NCBI GenBank assembly: GCA_036571765.1 | Contig: BROE01000003.1 | Location: forward strand, 6,486,336-6,550,335 | DNA: 64,000 nucleotides | Direction: 5' to 3' | Origin: Plecoglossus altivelis | Taxonomy: Eukaryota; Chordata; Actinopteri; Osmeriformes; Plecoglossidae | In this document: piece by piece, positions 25,701 through 37,369 of the stretch | Position numbering within the stretch: position 1 is the first letter of the stretch | Layout: each line of letters begins with the position of its first letter | The notes under the pieces: generated by a model | Databases searched by the model: none | Seen by the model: only the letters and a program-made list of their open reading frames with translations | Told to the model about the DNA's origin: nothing | Position numbers and translations under genes: made by a program

Positions 25701-28700
25701 AAATAAGGACAGATGATAGACAGAAGACTTCTTTTGAACGCTGGGAGAAAAAAATCATCCCTTAATCACTTTTTGAGATAGTCCTTAGTCATGGATGCGG
25801 ACGAAACCTTTCTATTATCCATCTACTCTTATGCGTGTTTACCTCAGGGAAGGGAGTGGGGAATGGTGAAATGTATTAAAGGACACAACTGCAGACTTGG
25901 CCCTGACACCTCAGTGTTAGCAGGTCTGAGAATAACCATCCAGGCTCCATGTAGAACTGCTGTAGCTTGTGAGTCTCTGTCCTCATCACCTTGCTAAACA
26001 CTGAAGCAGCGAGGACAAGCAGGTGCTTCAACCAGCATCATTTGTATTGAAACGAGAACAGAAGAGCTAGTGAAAGGAAGTGAAGAGAGAGCCAGAACCT
26101 GACTTACAAAGGCGGCATCAGAAGAGAGAGACAGCCAGCGATCTAGACTTAGGCAAGGTATCTGTCAAAGAGATGGCAAGAGACAGGAAATGGAGAAAGA
26201 AGCTTGTAGACCTGTCTAAACAAACTTTCTTGTGCACTCAAACCATGCATGTGCATCCACACGCGTGCACACACACAGTCAGTCAGTCAGTCAGTCAGTC
26301 AGTCAACAAACAAGTGTAAACAGCATACATACCGTAACACACACATACATACACTGTAGGCCACTTTGTGGACACACACTCTTTAATGCTGTTTCATATG
26401 TGGTCACACCCACCTGTTCCCCCACTTGGGCATGCCCACTGCTTGGATGACGAAAATCACCACTTGGCAGAAAAACACAAAGAAGAAGGAGAAGAAGCTG
26501 AAGGAACTGTCTGCCCTGGAAAGAGAAAACACAGACGTCATTCACTCGTGGCTCAACCGTTTAAATTATTTAGTGTGATAAGAACGTTGTTGTGATGAGC
26601 AAATGAATGAAATCAAGATATTCTAGTACTCAGATGGTACTGTAGTACTGACTACAAACCATAATACACAGATGATCTCATGTTAGCACCAGTGTGACGT
26701 GGGAGGAAGAAGGATCAAACAGGGAAGTCCAATACAGTCTAGTACACTCCCTACAAGGCTTATACGTTGTTCTGCTTTCTATTGAATTGTAGTTGGGGGT
26801 GGTCCAGGCTTAAAGTGCAGGTACTCACTTGAAGGCCTTGTAGATTGGTCTATACCAGCAGAGGAAGGAGCATGGGGTGAACAGAATGAGCCATAGGATG
26901 GAGAGTCCAAAGTCCACACCATGGTCTGAGCTGGTGGTGAAGGAAGCCAGACACGCCAGCAAGTTGAGGAAAAGGGTGACACAGCTGACTGAGGATAGGA
27001 GAAGGAGAGGATTCACCTGATTTGGTATTTTTCATTGGCTGATGCTTTCACCACAGCTGTAGATGTATTTTGCCAGGCATGAAGCAATAATGATTTTTCA
27101 GTAGCAGAAATTCTCTCCCCTCCCATTCACAAATATACGTTGAATGCTTACACATCCAAAGGTAGTAAATCATTTTGCAGACTCTCCTGTGCTGTACAGG
27201 AATATCCTCAGAAAAGTCCTGGTAGAAACAAGGCTTGATGGGGAAAAATGATGGCAGAGGTGGCCAATTGTTTTCTTTCCCTGTCAAAACAAAGAGTACA
27301 TTGATAAATACAGATGACTACGTGTTTCCTTAGGAACTCATTTGTGTTATATTGAAAAATTATTATTAATCTTTAGCAAAAACTCAATTTTGATGTATTA
27401 TTCCTTTAAGAGAGACATTAATTGGATGTTGTGTCTGTGTGTGGCAGAATTCTGACCTCTAGGGCCTCGGCTCTGGAGCTCCTGCTCCCTGCGCTCCAGT
27501 TCTGCAGCCTTCCTCTCCAGTTCCTCCTGCTGCCTCAGCAGGTTGGCCTGGGCTGCAGCTGCTGTGGCCTGCAGGGGGTAGTGGGGGGTGGGGGTGGGGG
27601 GGAGGTAACAGGGAAGGAGAAGGAAGGGAAGGGGAGGAAAAGGAGGCAAGCAGAGAGGAGGAGATCAGGGAAGAGACAGAGGGGAAAGAACGAGAACCGG
27701 GGAATGAGGATCAAGAGGATGATCGTGGGAGGAGGTCATTAATCCTAACCAGCAAAATAGACCCCAAAGTATAATATGAAACGTACCTGTGGACTGGGCT
27801 CTGTTGATGGCTGGAGCACTGCAGGCTGAGAGGGAGCCCTGGATGCAGGAATGGTGGGCCTTGCTAGGCTTTCCTAAGAGAAGAGACACCGAGTTACACG
27901 CCTTCACTGTTGCACTAGCATGCTACACTAGTCCAGATTACATTTTTTCTTTTCTTTTTTTGTAGAAAGTGGATTTACTTACAGTGGAGTGATCTGGAAA
28001 GGGGTTGTATAGATTCACAGGGTCTATGCCGGTGTTGGTCACCTGTGTTACAGAAGGATCCTGAAACAGAACAACATCACTTTACCCCAACTATACACAC
28101 AGTTATTCACCCACTGAGGTTAATCAGCGCTGCCATCACAGGAGTGTGAACAGTAAAATATTGTATAAAATGAGTACCCTAACTAGTTTGAAATATTATA
28201 TATACACTAATAATTGTATACATAGTAATATATAGAAATATGTCAAGTGAAGATGAGTAAACTGCAGATCAAGCCTGCACTCAATATTTTTTTGGGATGG
28301 ACAGTAAAAAAGAAATGACATCACTTATTAAACATCTGAATGGAGACGACTCTAAAAGTGAATTGGGTTAATTGTCAAATCTAGTGTGGTAGAAAAGGGC
28401 AACAGTGCCTAGTGTTCATACTGAAAATTGTGCTGAAAAATAACTTACCAGGGGATTGGTAGGCCTAATTGTTTGATAAAGAAATACTTTGAATGTGGGA
28501 ATGAGTTTGGTTGTGGCTGACAAGCCCTTGGGGCATATGATAAGTGTGTCACTTCTGAGGACATCATGTGAGCCAACCTCTGCCAGGTTTATTAGTCACC
28601 AAGCTCTGTTGACACACCTGCTGCAGTCGGGAATGAAGATGACAGGCCTGTCTAGAACCATTGTGTAGACTAGGAATCAAATTCTCACCATGCAAATAAT

Positions 28701-30394
28701 TTAACCCTTGTGTTCCCTTCGGGGGCCTGAATGACCCGGAACTGTGTTTAATGCACACACACGCGCACACACACACACACACACCCACAATGAAATGGTA
28801 CTCAGACATAACTAAATCTTTCTGATTCATGTGCAGCATAGCTGTACATTTCAGTGCCGAAAAGGGTACTGAGTAAAAATGAAGTTAACCTGCTTTATTT
28901 CAGGGTAGAAGGTGGGGCCTTTTTGACCCATAGGGCAGGGGGAGGTGCAGAGTGTGAAGAGAGCACAAGGGTTAAGGGTTAGATACTGTGCAAAAACATA
29001 ACCATAACAATCTCAAGATCAAGAGTGTACAGTGAAGTTGTCACCATTGTAGACAAGATAGCCTATGGGTTGCCAAAGTGTAAACTTTAGCCTACATGAA
29101 CTTAACATGATTGTGTAATACACATATGAAGAGAATTTAATCGCAGTGCAGCCGGGGCATATTACTAAACATATTTCCTTGATATTTATCCAAGCTTTCC
29201 CACACCCACCAAGCAAACAGTCAAGGTAACATCCGCGAGTTGCAGTATGAACAATAGCTATGCAACAAATTAAATTATAAGTAGCTAGGGTAGGTCTATC
29301 TATGTATGCTGTTGCTTCTTGTGCAATATTTTAGCTGTTTACCTTAATTTTATCAATTTACAGTAAATAACAACCGGCCAGCAGGGCAATGAAATAAAAC
29401 ATTGCTACTTAAGCCTAAACTCGGTATTAACAACAATTACACTAATGACTAGGTCTACCTCTCTGCCAAGTGAATGTGAAAACTGCTAAATGTACGTATT
29501 GATTCTGTTTATAGTAACCAGCTGTGGATCACACCAAATAACTCTACAGAGATAGTGCCTCCGTTATGCACGGAGAAAACATTCCTGAATTGTAGCCTAC
29601 TCTCAAAAGAAAACATATTTGTATAGATGCTGATTAAATGAAACATTCTGCTTCTCTGATCTGAGGGTGACATTTTGAATCGTGTTTTCAGTGATTGCGT
29701 AATTGACTTACTGTAATGTCAATCAATTACCTCCTCCATAACCAGAAGGTCACAAAAAACCTTTATTGTTCAGCAGTTATAAGTATCTGCACAGTACCAA
29801 GTTCATCATCAACACATACGTTCAAAATGTCACAGGAAATAGTTAGTTTCATTTTAGCTGTAAATTATTACACAAAGAAAGCCAACTGAAGTTTTATTTA
29901 CCAGGCCATTGTTTGGCCATTAACTCTTCGAAGCAACTTTAATAATGTAATACTGACGACGTGGTCAAACATATTGAAGATCTTTCCACAAACCCGTTAA
30001 CTGACGTTATAGGCTGACAACTTCACGCATGTTTGAGTAACCTGATGAATTTCCCACCACTCGACTAGTTTCTTTCTATACGTAATAGTGAACTTTTCCA
30101 GGCATGATGAGAAAGCACCAACATTCAATAAATGACAATAATTGTTATGAGTTCGTCAATTTTTGACAATCATGCCACGTTGTCCGAACATTTTAAACGC
30201 ACCAAACCCCTGTTCCTGATCTATGCAACTGGTTTCCTGGCTACACTACTGTAGCACTACGCTCCATACTTGTTAGCTAAAGCAAGCGAAGCAACTTTTA
30301 CATTAAATTTGAGGATTACAAAGGTAGAATGACTCACTTGGAAAGGGTTGACATTTGACGAATCTGCAAACGGGTTATTGCCAACTTCTGACAT
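22775..30394 (-). CDS. scamp2: Secretory carrier-associated membrane protein (SCAMP2-like), complete, nine exons
   Basis: Exons: 30394-30338, 28060-27983, 27873-27787, 27568-27457, 27280-27152, 26988-26829, 26515-26414, 24265-24148, 22912-22775. Phase closes throughout, giving 326 aa (human SCAMP2 is 329). SCAMPs are four-pass proteins of post-Golgi recycling and secretory vesicles. The cytoplasmic N-terminus carries three NPF motifs (residues 7-9, 16-18, 38-40) that bind EH-domain proteins. A coiled coil follows at about 83-107 (LLRQQEELERKAAELERREQ). Four membrane segments lie near 157-171, 180-200, 212-236 and 257-280, with the conserved E-peptide CWYRPIYKAF between the second and third. 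SQPAVLQPS and the coiled coil point to SCAMP2 rather than SCAMP1 or 3. The tail QKAQQEFSQGV then AAQGVLQTNN fits the family. The start is the first Met and matches the MS...NPFAD opening. It shares its 5' region with trabd. Confidence 0.93.
23333..24120. repeat. Degenerate tandem repeat block in the last scamp2 intron
   Basis: Related segments recur: TATCAAGGTGAAACGG near 23,354, AACCAAGGTGAAATTG near 23,625 and AACAAGGTGAAATTG near 23,777. The segment preceding the third copy (TATTGTTAGATTAGGTCAAAG) also matches one preceding the second (CACTGTTAGATTTGGGCAAAA). The last two copies are spaced about 152 bases. The block continues into a piece reading GTGCCACCTATGGACG, like anonymous dispersed fish repeats. 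No coding function is visible. Confidence 0.6.
24325..25547 (-). mobile_element. Tc1-like DNA transposon, about 1.2 kb, inactivated
   Basis: Inverted terminal repeats begin CACTACCGGTCAAAAGTTTT on the right end and the near-identical TACTACCGGTCAAAAG on the left, each bordered by the TA target dinucleotide (24323-24324 and 25548-25549). Internally the minus strand carries the remains of one Tc1 transposase. It sits in the scamp2 intron between exons 7 and 8, transcribed in the same direction as the gene. The termini are well preserved, so insertion is not ancient. Confidence 0.92.
24484..25385 (-). pseudogene. Broken Tc1 transposase (DD34E family)
   Basis: A helix-turn-helix-like start (SFREMAKKAKLSVSTVSYTI, near 25340-25280) leads into an in-frame TGA at 25211-25209. 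Past it the frame resumes with LAWAMKHRQWTTKD and the first catalytic block WTDESKFEMFG, then HGGGSVMVWC. The frame shifts near 24,800. The rest, QDNDPKHTS and SPDLNPIKLVW, lies in another frame down to a stop at about 24,480. The third catalytic residue, normally Glu in the NPIENLW motif, appears as Lys (NPIKLVW). A nonsense codon, a frameshift and a lost catalytic acid all mark it as inactive. Confidence 0.9.
26275..26305 (+). repeat. (CAGT)n microsatellite in a scamp2 intron
   Basis: Seven consecutive CAGT units after a short CA tract, within intron 7 of the scamp2-like gene, about 110 bases from exon 7. Confidence 0.9.
28701..28975. mobile_element. piggyBac-like MITE, 275 bp including TTAA ends
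   Basis: Inverted ends TTAACCCTTGTG (28701-28712) and CACAAGGGTTAA (28964-28975) are perfect complements over twelve bases including the TTAA target. TTAA duplication is specific to piggyBac-type insertion. Inside are a CA microsatellite (about 28,757-28,786) and a GACCC-rich segment near each end. It lies in intron 1 of the scamp2-like gene and has no coding capacity. CCCTTGTG ends are very common in teleost genomes. Confidence 0.8.
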
Positions 30395-30900
30395 TTTGAT
30401 TCCGCTGTAGGCCCACTATTTTCGTTGAACTATAAACAATGTACTCGTATCGCCTGATATTCTTCACTCTCAGTACTTCCTCGAACGAAGTTCAGAGCGC
30501 AGGCGTACTCGTGCGCTTTTCCTCGCGTGACGTGACAGGTCATGGCTGCAAAAACAATTATTGCACATGGTCTACTCCAGGGGGGCCCATATTTTAAACG
30601 CGTTTCGTCTTTCATATCACTACCCCCTCTGCACATGGTCCCCTATCATACATTCTCTGGGTCTAGGGTCGGGCTGCTTAATTTCAAACTATCGTTACAC
30701 AGCACTGGATCCTCTGGATGTACTGTAGTGGAATTTCGTAACTTTTTATCGACTTGAAATTAATGTATGCCATGACAGTGTTACACCGGCTGCTTGTTCA
30801 AAATTATCTCGCTGGCCAGTAGGTCGCAGTACGAACCAACAGTTGGCAGCCAGTAGCAAACCAAATATATTTTTCGAAAACCCAAGGATCTAAATGACTA
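30395..30900. promoter_or_regulatory. Bidirectional promoter between scamp2 and trabd
   Basis: The scamp2 start codon (30394, minus) and the first trabd 5' UTR exon (ending 30975, plus) are about 0.5 kb apart and diverge. On the scamp2 side a CRE/ATF-like TGACGTGA lies at 30528-30535 in a CpG-containing stretch (30,480-30,545). On the trabd side lies an ACTACAGCTCCCATGG element (30897-30912). No TATA box is evident for either gene, as is usual for housekeeping divergent promoters. Transcription starts are not known. Confidence 0.55.
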
Positions 30901-30918
30901 CAGCTCCCATGGTTCCCG
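30897..30918 (+). promoter_or_regulatory. ZNF143/STAF-type (ACTACANNTCCC) promoter element
   Basis: ACTACAGCTCCCATGGTTCC matches the extended ZNF143 (SBS2) consensus, which opens ACTACA-NN-TCCCA and then a GC-rich tail. Such elements sit within about 100 bases of transcription starts, often of bidirectional housekeeping promoters. It lies about 60 bases before the donor of the first trabd 5' UTR exon, so it may fall at or just upstream of the start. The 3' half of the consensus (GCATGC) is only partly matched. Confidence 0.45.
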
Positions 30919-30975
30919 TTTGGATACGAACGGACTACATGTACCAAGAAAAAGAGCTGCGAGCTGTGCTAACAG
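30919..30975 (+). other. Candidate first 5' UTR exon of trabd
   Basis: The sequence ends in AACAG before a GT donor (30976). A matching acceptor (pyrimidine tract then TTTAAG) lies at 31641-31648, so UTR exon 2 would begin at 31649 and run into the coding start at 31721. The 5' boundary is a guess. The intron would be about 0.67 kb. Confidence 0.45.
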
Positions 30976-31720
30976 GTTGGTTTTCTTTGGAATCTAACGT
31001 CCATTTAATTTGAACTAAAGTTACATACTACTTGGAAGAAATAAAGTTGCACTGAAGAGTGACATGATGTACAGTCGGTATCGTACTTGTCATACAATGC
31101 GAATACGTACCCTAGCTAGATAGCAAGAACTGGTTGCCACACTTAACGTCTGGTTAGCGAGTTTGCTAAACTATGCTAATCTACCATTATTAGCAACGTA
31201 GCTCTTACTACAATGTTAGTTAGCTCTCTTACACGGAACCAGGCCACGCTTAGCTAAAAGCTAGAGATTTTCACAAGGGTTACAAAAGAACAGGTACTGT
31301 AGCTAGCTACCAACACTTGAGAGGCTGTCACAGTGTCAGCTTTAATGGTGTCCTGTTTTGCAGTTGGCTTTGTTGCTTGTGCTGAAATGTATGACATGTT
31401 TGCTGCATTCTACCATCATTAACACATTTACATGGTTAACCTGGCTAGCTAGATTACGAAAGTAGACACACATTAAGGCAACGTCATCAGTTGTACAACG
31501 ATCATATTATACTTGCTGGACTAGATTACTTGCTCATTGATGTCACAATAATTGATTGTATGCCTTTTACATTATTGTAAAGGTTAATGGTTGCTCTCAG
31601 TCCGTAAATGGATGGATTCCTAAAGTGCATGAGATTTCTTTTTTTAAGGCGTGATTCTTCTCTGAAATATAGTGTGACGTGAAAGCATCTTTCTGCGACA
31701 TTAGTTCACTGCCTGGAGAC

Positions 31721-32682
31721 ATGGACCAGGACAACAATTCAGAAGTAGGTATTGGTTGTCTGTGTGCTTAGTGGTTATTCTCAAATTCAAATTCTCAAAG
31801 AAATGTGTTTTGCAGACTAATTTGAGGAGAAAAAGCTTTGCGCTGTTAAGAAAGTGTAAGGATATTAGCAATCAAAAGATGACTCATTCTTTCACATTTT
31901 CTATTTTAACGAGTCTGCTGTCTTTATCACACTTTAAAAAAAATGCTTTCAATATGGTTGGATGGATGGATGCTTTCAACATTCATAACACAGTGTAACA
32001 CATGGGTTTAGATTTGCTATACAATGACCATGAGCACACATTGATATAACATCTGTACCATTTGAATAAGAAGGATACATGACCATTGAGTACTTGTTCC
32101 TACTTTCTTGTCTATCAGGATGAGTCAATAGGTCCATCTGAAGATGCTTCTGAAGATGACCTGCCAAGTCTTCCCCCTGGGCTATGTAAGTACCTGAACC
32201 ACAACACAGTCTGTGCTGGTTTTCAACTTATCAGACTCAAGATCATGTTTGGTCAGACTAGTATGAAGTTTAGATACCGTAAATTGGGACTTTGGCTCAT
32301 AGTTTTCAGTAGTTGTTTTCCTCTCAGTTTGCGCATGTCAGTGTCAAAACTCTTTGACTTGTTTTGTACTGTGACATGGAAGAGTTTTGGTCATCCATGA
32401 CCTTTATTTACACAAGGGAATCAGTTTGAATCACATTATGTTGAATGATAAGAGTTTTGTTTTTTCCTCCAAAAATGTTGTTCCCCCTGTGCCTTCCTAG
32501 CGGACTCTGAGGCTTTGGAGCTGTTGTGGCAGGTGCGTACCCAGAAACGCCAGGCCTGCCCCGACCTTCCAGAGACAGTGACGCGCCTGACAGCTCCAGA
32601 TGGGAGTCTGCTTTACTTGGTGGGCACTGCCCACTTCAGCGACAGCAGTAAAAATGATGTAGCCATGGTGAGACTCATACAG

Positions 32683-32713
<31 letters not shown>

Positions 32714-34726
32714 CATACATAAGCTGATATCTTCAGGATGCTCCCCTTTGTCCTTTACTTTTTCACATCTCCTCGCTGATCTTCATACTGATCCTCCTTC
32801 TCCCTGATCTTCTTACTTATCCTTATTCTTCCTGGTCTTCATACTGCCCCTCCTCCTCGTCTCTCCCCAGACCATCCGTGCGGTGCAGCCAGACGTAGTG
32901 GTGGTGGAGCTGTGCCAGTACAGAGTGTCCATGCTGAAGATTGATGAGAAGACCCTGCTAAAGGAAGCCAAAGACATCAACCTGGACAAAGTCCAGCAGG
33001 CCATCAAACAGGTCAGACAGAAATGTGGAGAGAAGGGTGGTAAGCAAGCAGAGAGAGTCAGAGTGAAAGGGGATGCAATGAAATGATGGAAAGAGAGAAA
33101 AATTGTGAGTGGTAGAGAGGGAAAGAGTTGGTTTCTAAAGATAGAGATGAAGATGCTTACAGGAATGGGAGCCAACTAAAACAGTGTAGCATGGCTATGC
33201 ATACCAAAATACACATTAAGTAATTAAACCATTCAATTCCATAGTTTCATTTCATATTGTAATACTTCCTGCAAACATCCGGTTGGTTGCCAGTACGTGT
33301 AACTCTGATCTCTACTAATCGCTATTAACTTGATGTTTTGGTCTGTCTTGTGCTTGGGCTCCATCAGAATGGTGTCATGTCAGGCCTGATGCAGATTCTG
33401 CTGCTGAAGGTGTCGGCCCACATCACAGAGCAGCTAGGCATGGCTCCAGGAGGAGAGTTCAGGGAGGCCTTCAAAGAGGTGAGAGAGGCCACATTAGTAC
33501 ATTGGCACACCTACCAAAACAGAAACCTAATACTAATTACTGAAACATAAAAACATGTAAATCCACAAAAATAGAACCCAAATAATCCACAAAACATAGA
33601 AACCTAATACTCAGACACACTAGCCATCAGAAGTCATTCCAGCCTGCCTCACTGGTGTCCTCTCCTAGGCAGGCCGAGTACCTTTCTGTAAGTTCCACCT
33701 GGGGGACAGGCCCATCCCGGTCACGTTCAAGCGGGCCATCGCTGCTCTGAGCTTGTGGCAGAAGGCCCGTCTGGCTTGGGGGCTGTGCTTCTTGTCTGAC
33801 CCCATAAGGTATGTGCTGGCCTCACACCAGAACCTCCTACCTGAACCTGTGACTGTCCTGTATGTGTCCATGTCTGTGTGTGTCTCTCACAGTAAGGAGG
33901 ACGTTGAGAAGTGCAAACAAAAGGACCTATTGGAGCAGACCATGTCAGAGATGATAGGGGAGTTCCCTGCCTTGCACCGCACCATTGTGGCCGAGCGCGA
34001 TATCTACCTCACGCACACCCTCCGCCAGGCTGCACGTTGTGTGGAGGCACCCCCTAATGCCCAGAGTAAGTACTACAGCTGCCATGTCCGCGCAGCCTGC
34101 TAGCTAGATCAACCACACTGGAGCTGCTCATGGTTTGTGCTTTCTGATATGTTGGAATCCTTTTCTTTGATAAAGAAATTTAAAAGGCTGCCTTTTTGAA
34201 ATTGCAATTCTGTCTCCTGAACTGATCCTCATGGTCTCTTTCTCTCTCCCTTGGTCTCCCTGTCTTTCCTGTCACTCTCCCTTTCTTTGACCCTCTGTCT
34301 CTGGGATACAGAAGTACCTGCTGTGGTAGTTGGAGTGGTGGGGATGGGCCACGTCCCTGGCATTGAAAGGAATTGGGATAAGGAGCTTAACATTCACGAG
34401 ATCATGAGGTTAGTTTGTGCAATACTCAAATGACGGCAACATATAAATAATCGGTTCGGGCTGAATGTATGTTGCTGTTTGTTGCTTTCGATAAAAGTGA
34501 CTTGGAATATAACCTCTTCTCTTTCCCTCTTCCCACCACCTAACCACTCACCAGTGTGGCACCCCCATCTCGCTTTGGCTGGGTTTTACGCACCGTGCTC
34601 AAGGGTGCGATGTTAGGAATGCTGGGATATGCATGCTACCGTGCAGGTGGCGGCGTGGGGAGGGCCCTGCTGTCCTTACCTGCTGTCCAATCACTACTGG
34701 AGAACCTTCGGCCACCTGCTGCTTGA
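31721..34726 (+). CDS. trabd: TraB domain-containing protein (TRABD), complete, nine coding exons
   Basis: Coding exons: 31721-31744, 32119-32185, 32501-32667, 32871-33011, 33368-33478, 33669-33808, 33893-34065, 34312-34408, 34555-34726. Phase closes to give 363 aa and a TGA stop. Residues 1-30 are an acidic, disordered leader. The TraB/TIKI domain starts near residue 56 and shows its hallmark motifs: GTAH at 72-75, the Glu of VVVELCQYR at 99, and GMGHVPGI at 285-292. These recur in a fold related to TIKI proteases and bacterial PrgY/TraB. The central block (GEFREAFKEAGRVPFCKFHLGDRPIPVTFKRA, read in pieces) is very close to mammalian TRABD. The tail holds one hydrophobic stretch (MLGMLGYACYRAGG) that could be a membrane anchor; TRABD is reported at the mitochondrial outer membrane. 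Its biochemical activity is not established. selenoo lies downstream on the same strand, as in human. Confidence 0.95.
32686..32715 (+). repeat. (CA)n microsatellite in trabd intron 3
   Basis: CA dinucleotide run starting 19 bases after the exon 3 donor, close enough that length variation might affect splicing, though nothing here shows that it does. Confidence 0.85.
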
Positions 34727-37369
34727 CTTGGATTCTCCGACAGTCTACCCCATCGAACCTTTTCCACCAATGACATGATCCTCCCAATATGAAAAAAACG
34801 ATGCATACACCACCAATGGCCTTAAAGAAAAGAGGAGAGGCTAGAGAGAGGTGTCGACTAAGGCGATGGCAAGGACACACAGGACTTTGAGGGCTTGGAG
34901 TTATGTTGCTGTGGAAACTGGATTTTTGTACTGCCAAAGAAACCTTGACGGTACTTTTGTTTCTTTTTCATCTTGAGTGAAAGTAGGATTTTGTACATTT
35001 TACAAACACCAAATGTTCATTTTCTTATTTTAAGCATCTTTGCGCCCCCTCCCCTCTCACACACACACTTTCGCTCTCTCTCTCTACCTCTCTCTCTACC
35101 CTCCCCCTCCACCACCCATGGCTTTTTAAATGAGCATGCTCAAACCCAGCACTTTAATCAGTCATAGTTAAGTTCGAATTTCTAAGTTAACTGAAAATAA
35201 TGCAACACCAGATCATGTATTAGAGCATAGACAAACATTATTTGTATCGGACACTAATGGAGTGCTCCTTTCCCCAACCCTGTAATCCGTAGGTTAGTCT
35301 TATGATTCTTTGTCCCTGGTACAAAGTACAAGTGCCTCCTCTTACTGTTGGATCGGCTTCAGAGGAGTAGCAGAAGACCCAGGGAAGTTGACTGTAACAC
35401 GCTGGTCATCTTCCCCACAGTTTTCATTATAGTTTAAGATTGATGGTACTGATGAAAATCATTCATAAAATCTCCAACTTCGTTGAATCAGACGTGTTTG
35501 ATTTCCTGTACAGGATGCACAGTGCATTAATGGGTGTGTGCGTGCGCTGACATACGAAAGTGGAACAGTTGGTTGTACAGTATGGTTGCAACGTTATCAG
35601 GTACCATAACCCCTACATGGCAAACGGTAAGCTTCCACCTGAATCAAACTTACAACTGCCAGGTCTGTGTTCTTGATGACAAAGACCTGGTGTGTAGTCT
35701 CATGTGCCTCATGATGGGTCATGTTAGACTTGATAGCATGTGGAACATATTTGACTGCATTGAGTCATGAATCTTCAGCCAACCTTAATGTTACTTCTGC
35801 TGTGTGACATTTCATATTGGCCAGGTAAAAGAAATATGCACTTTGTAAAGAAAAGCCATCTATAGAAGCATCTGACATTCAGACCACATGCTTTTATATT
35901 ATGCATGTTCTTGGTAGAGCCTAGATTCTCTATCATCTACTTCTCTGCTTTGATCCATGTCTACTCTGCTTTACTTGGTCAGTAGAAAAGCATTTAGTTT
36001 AACATGGTGATTACATGCAATTGAGATGGTCTGTTGGCCAGGGATGAGCAAGTAATGCCTTATTGTGTTTTCACTTCAGCCTTGGATGTGCAGGTCCTAA
36101 CTTAAACTAGCCCATAAACCCTACTTCCTATGATAGGAGACCTAGATCTGTTTGACGGGCTGGCAATAAGGCAGCGATACCCACTAGTAAGCTTGTCCAA
36201 GGGTAGACTGGTGTAATCATCATGCATCCTGGCTGATACCTCAGGAGTCTCCATGTGTGTAGGGCTCTGGTGGAGAAGGCTGGATCTGGGCTGGATCCAA
36301 CCTTTGCTGCTTTATCTCTTATTTTCATGTGTGTCCACTTTTGCTCTGTCTTTCCTGTACTTCCTAGACTATTCTTGAGTTTGAGGTCCTCTGTGTTGCA
36401 GTAGTCCAGATTTACCCAATACCTGATATGCCTGTATGTTTGTTGAGTGGTCTCTAGAATAACATTTCCGTAGGTTGTATCTTGAAGATCTCAAAACCGA
36501 CCTGGGTGTGTCCATGTTCTGGTTAGGAACAGTTCCATCATCATTGTATACAGCATACAGACTTGAGAAAGTATTGCTCTTGCAAAACACTTGTCATAAG
36601 AGGGTTTTACCGATGAAGAGTATTTTAATCAGATAAAATATTTTGCTGTTGCTGGAATTAAATTTACTTGTAGACCCCAAATAACCCTGAGGGTTCTTTT
36701 CATACATAAACGGGACTAAATGTATTGGGAGCATAATTAATGACACCAGAGTAGTGGGACGCCTGCTTAATGTTTGTGACATGGGTTTGAACCTACCTTG
36801 ATTAACACCATTTAATGGTTGGTTAATTAATCAAATCAGACATTAAACCTCTTAACAGTTTATTCTTAATATTCAATCTAATTGGAGACAAGAATTCCTC
36901 AAAAGTAACCAATCATGGATTTCCTGCACATGATTTACACCTTACCAGATCAGACACCTGTATCTCATACCCCAAGTGTGTTTAATGTTAATGGAGAACT
37001 GTATGAATTTCTTTAAGGTCTCCCACCCCTGTGTTGTCATTGTTAAAAAGCCAAACGTTGAAACCCCAATTCTGTATTAAAAATATCAAACTTTTTAATT
37101 AAAGACATGCTACACAATATTCTGTGGTCTATTCTAGCTCAATTCATGGTTGTTACAAACCTCACTAGCAATGCCTTGTTCCAGTTTTTTCCCAATAATA
37201 CATTGTACGAGTTAAGTTCCGGTTTATTCTTCGTTTCCGGTAGTGCCAATAATAAGGTTGCACATATTGCATCTATTGACGGAAACATCCGCTACTGCCC
37301 TCAGTTTGGAGTTACGAAATGTTACGCGTGATGAAGATCTAAGGGTGAATTCTTTATGGCCATTATCGA
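34727..37369 (+). other. trabd 3' UTR and trabd-selenoo intergenic region
   Basis: No coding exon is recognisable. A CT/CA-rich stretch runs from 35,045 to 35,110. A weak polyadenylation signal ATTAAA occurs at 37098-37103, which would make a 2.4-kb trabd 3' UTR; an earlier site may be used. The last 270 bases before the selenoo start should hold its promoter. They contain a CCGG-containing patch (37,217-37,242) but no TATA box. Confidence 0.4.

Noticed and set aside
26275..26305. CRISPR-like regular repeats (CAGT units)
   Set aside because: It is a plain tetranucleotide microsatellite without spacers, in a fish intron.
37355..37369. Upstream ATG as the selenoo start
   Set aside because: It is out of frame with the conserved protein; the ATG at 37370 opens the frame with a plausible mitochondrial leader.
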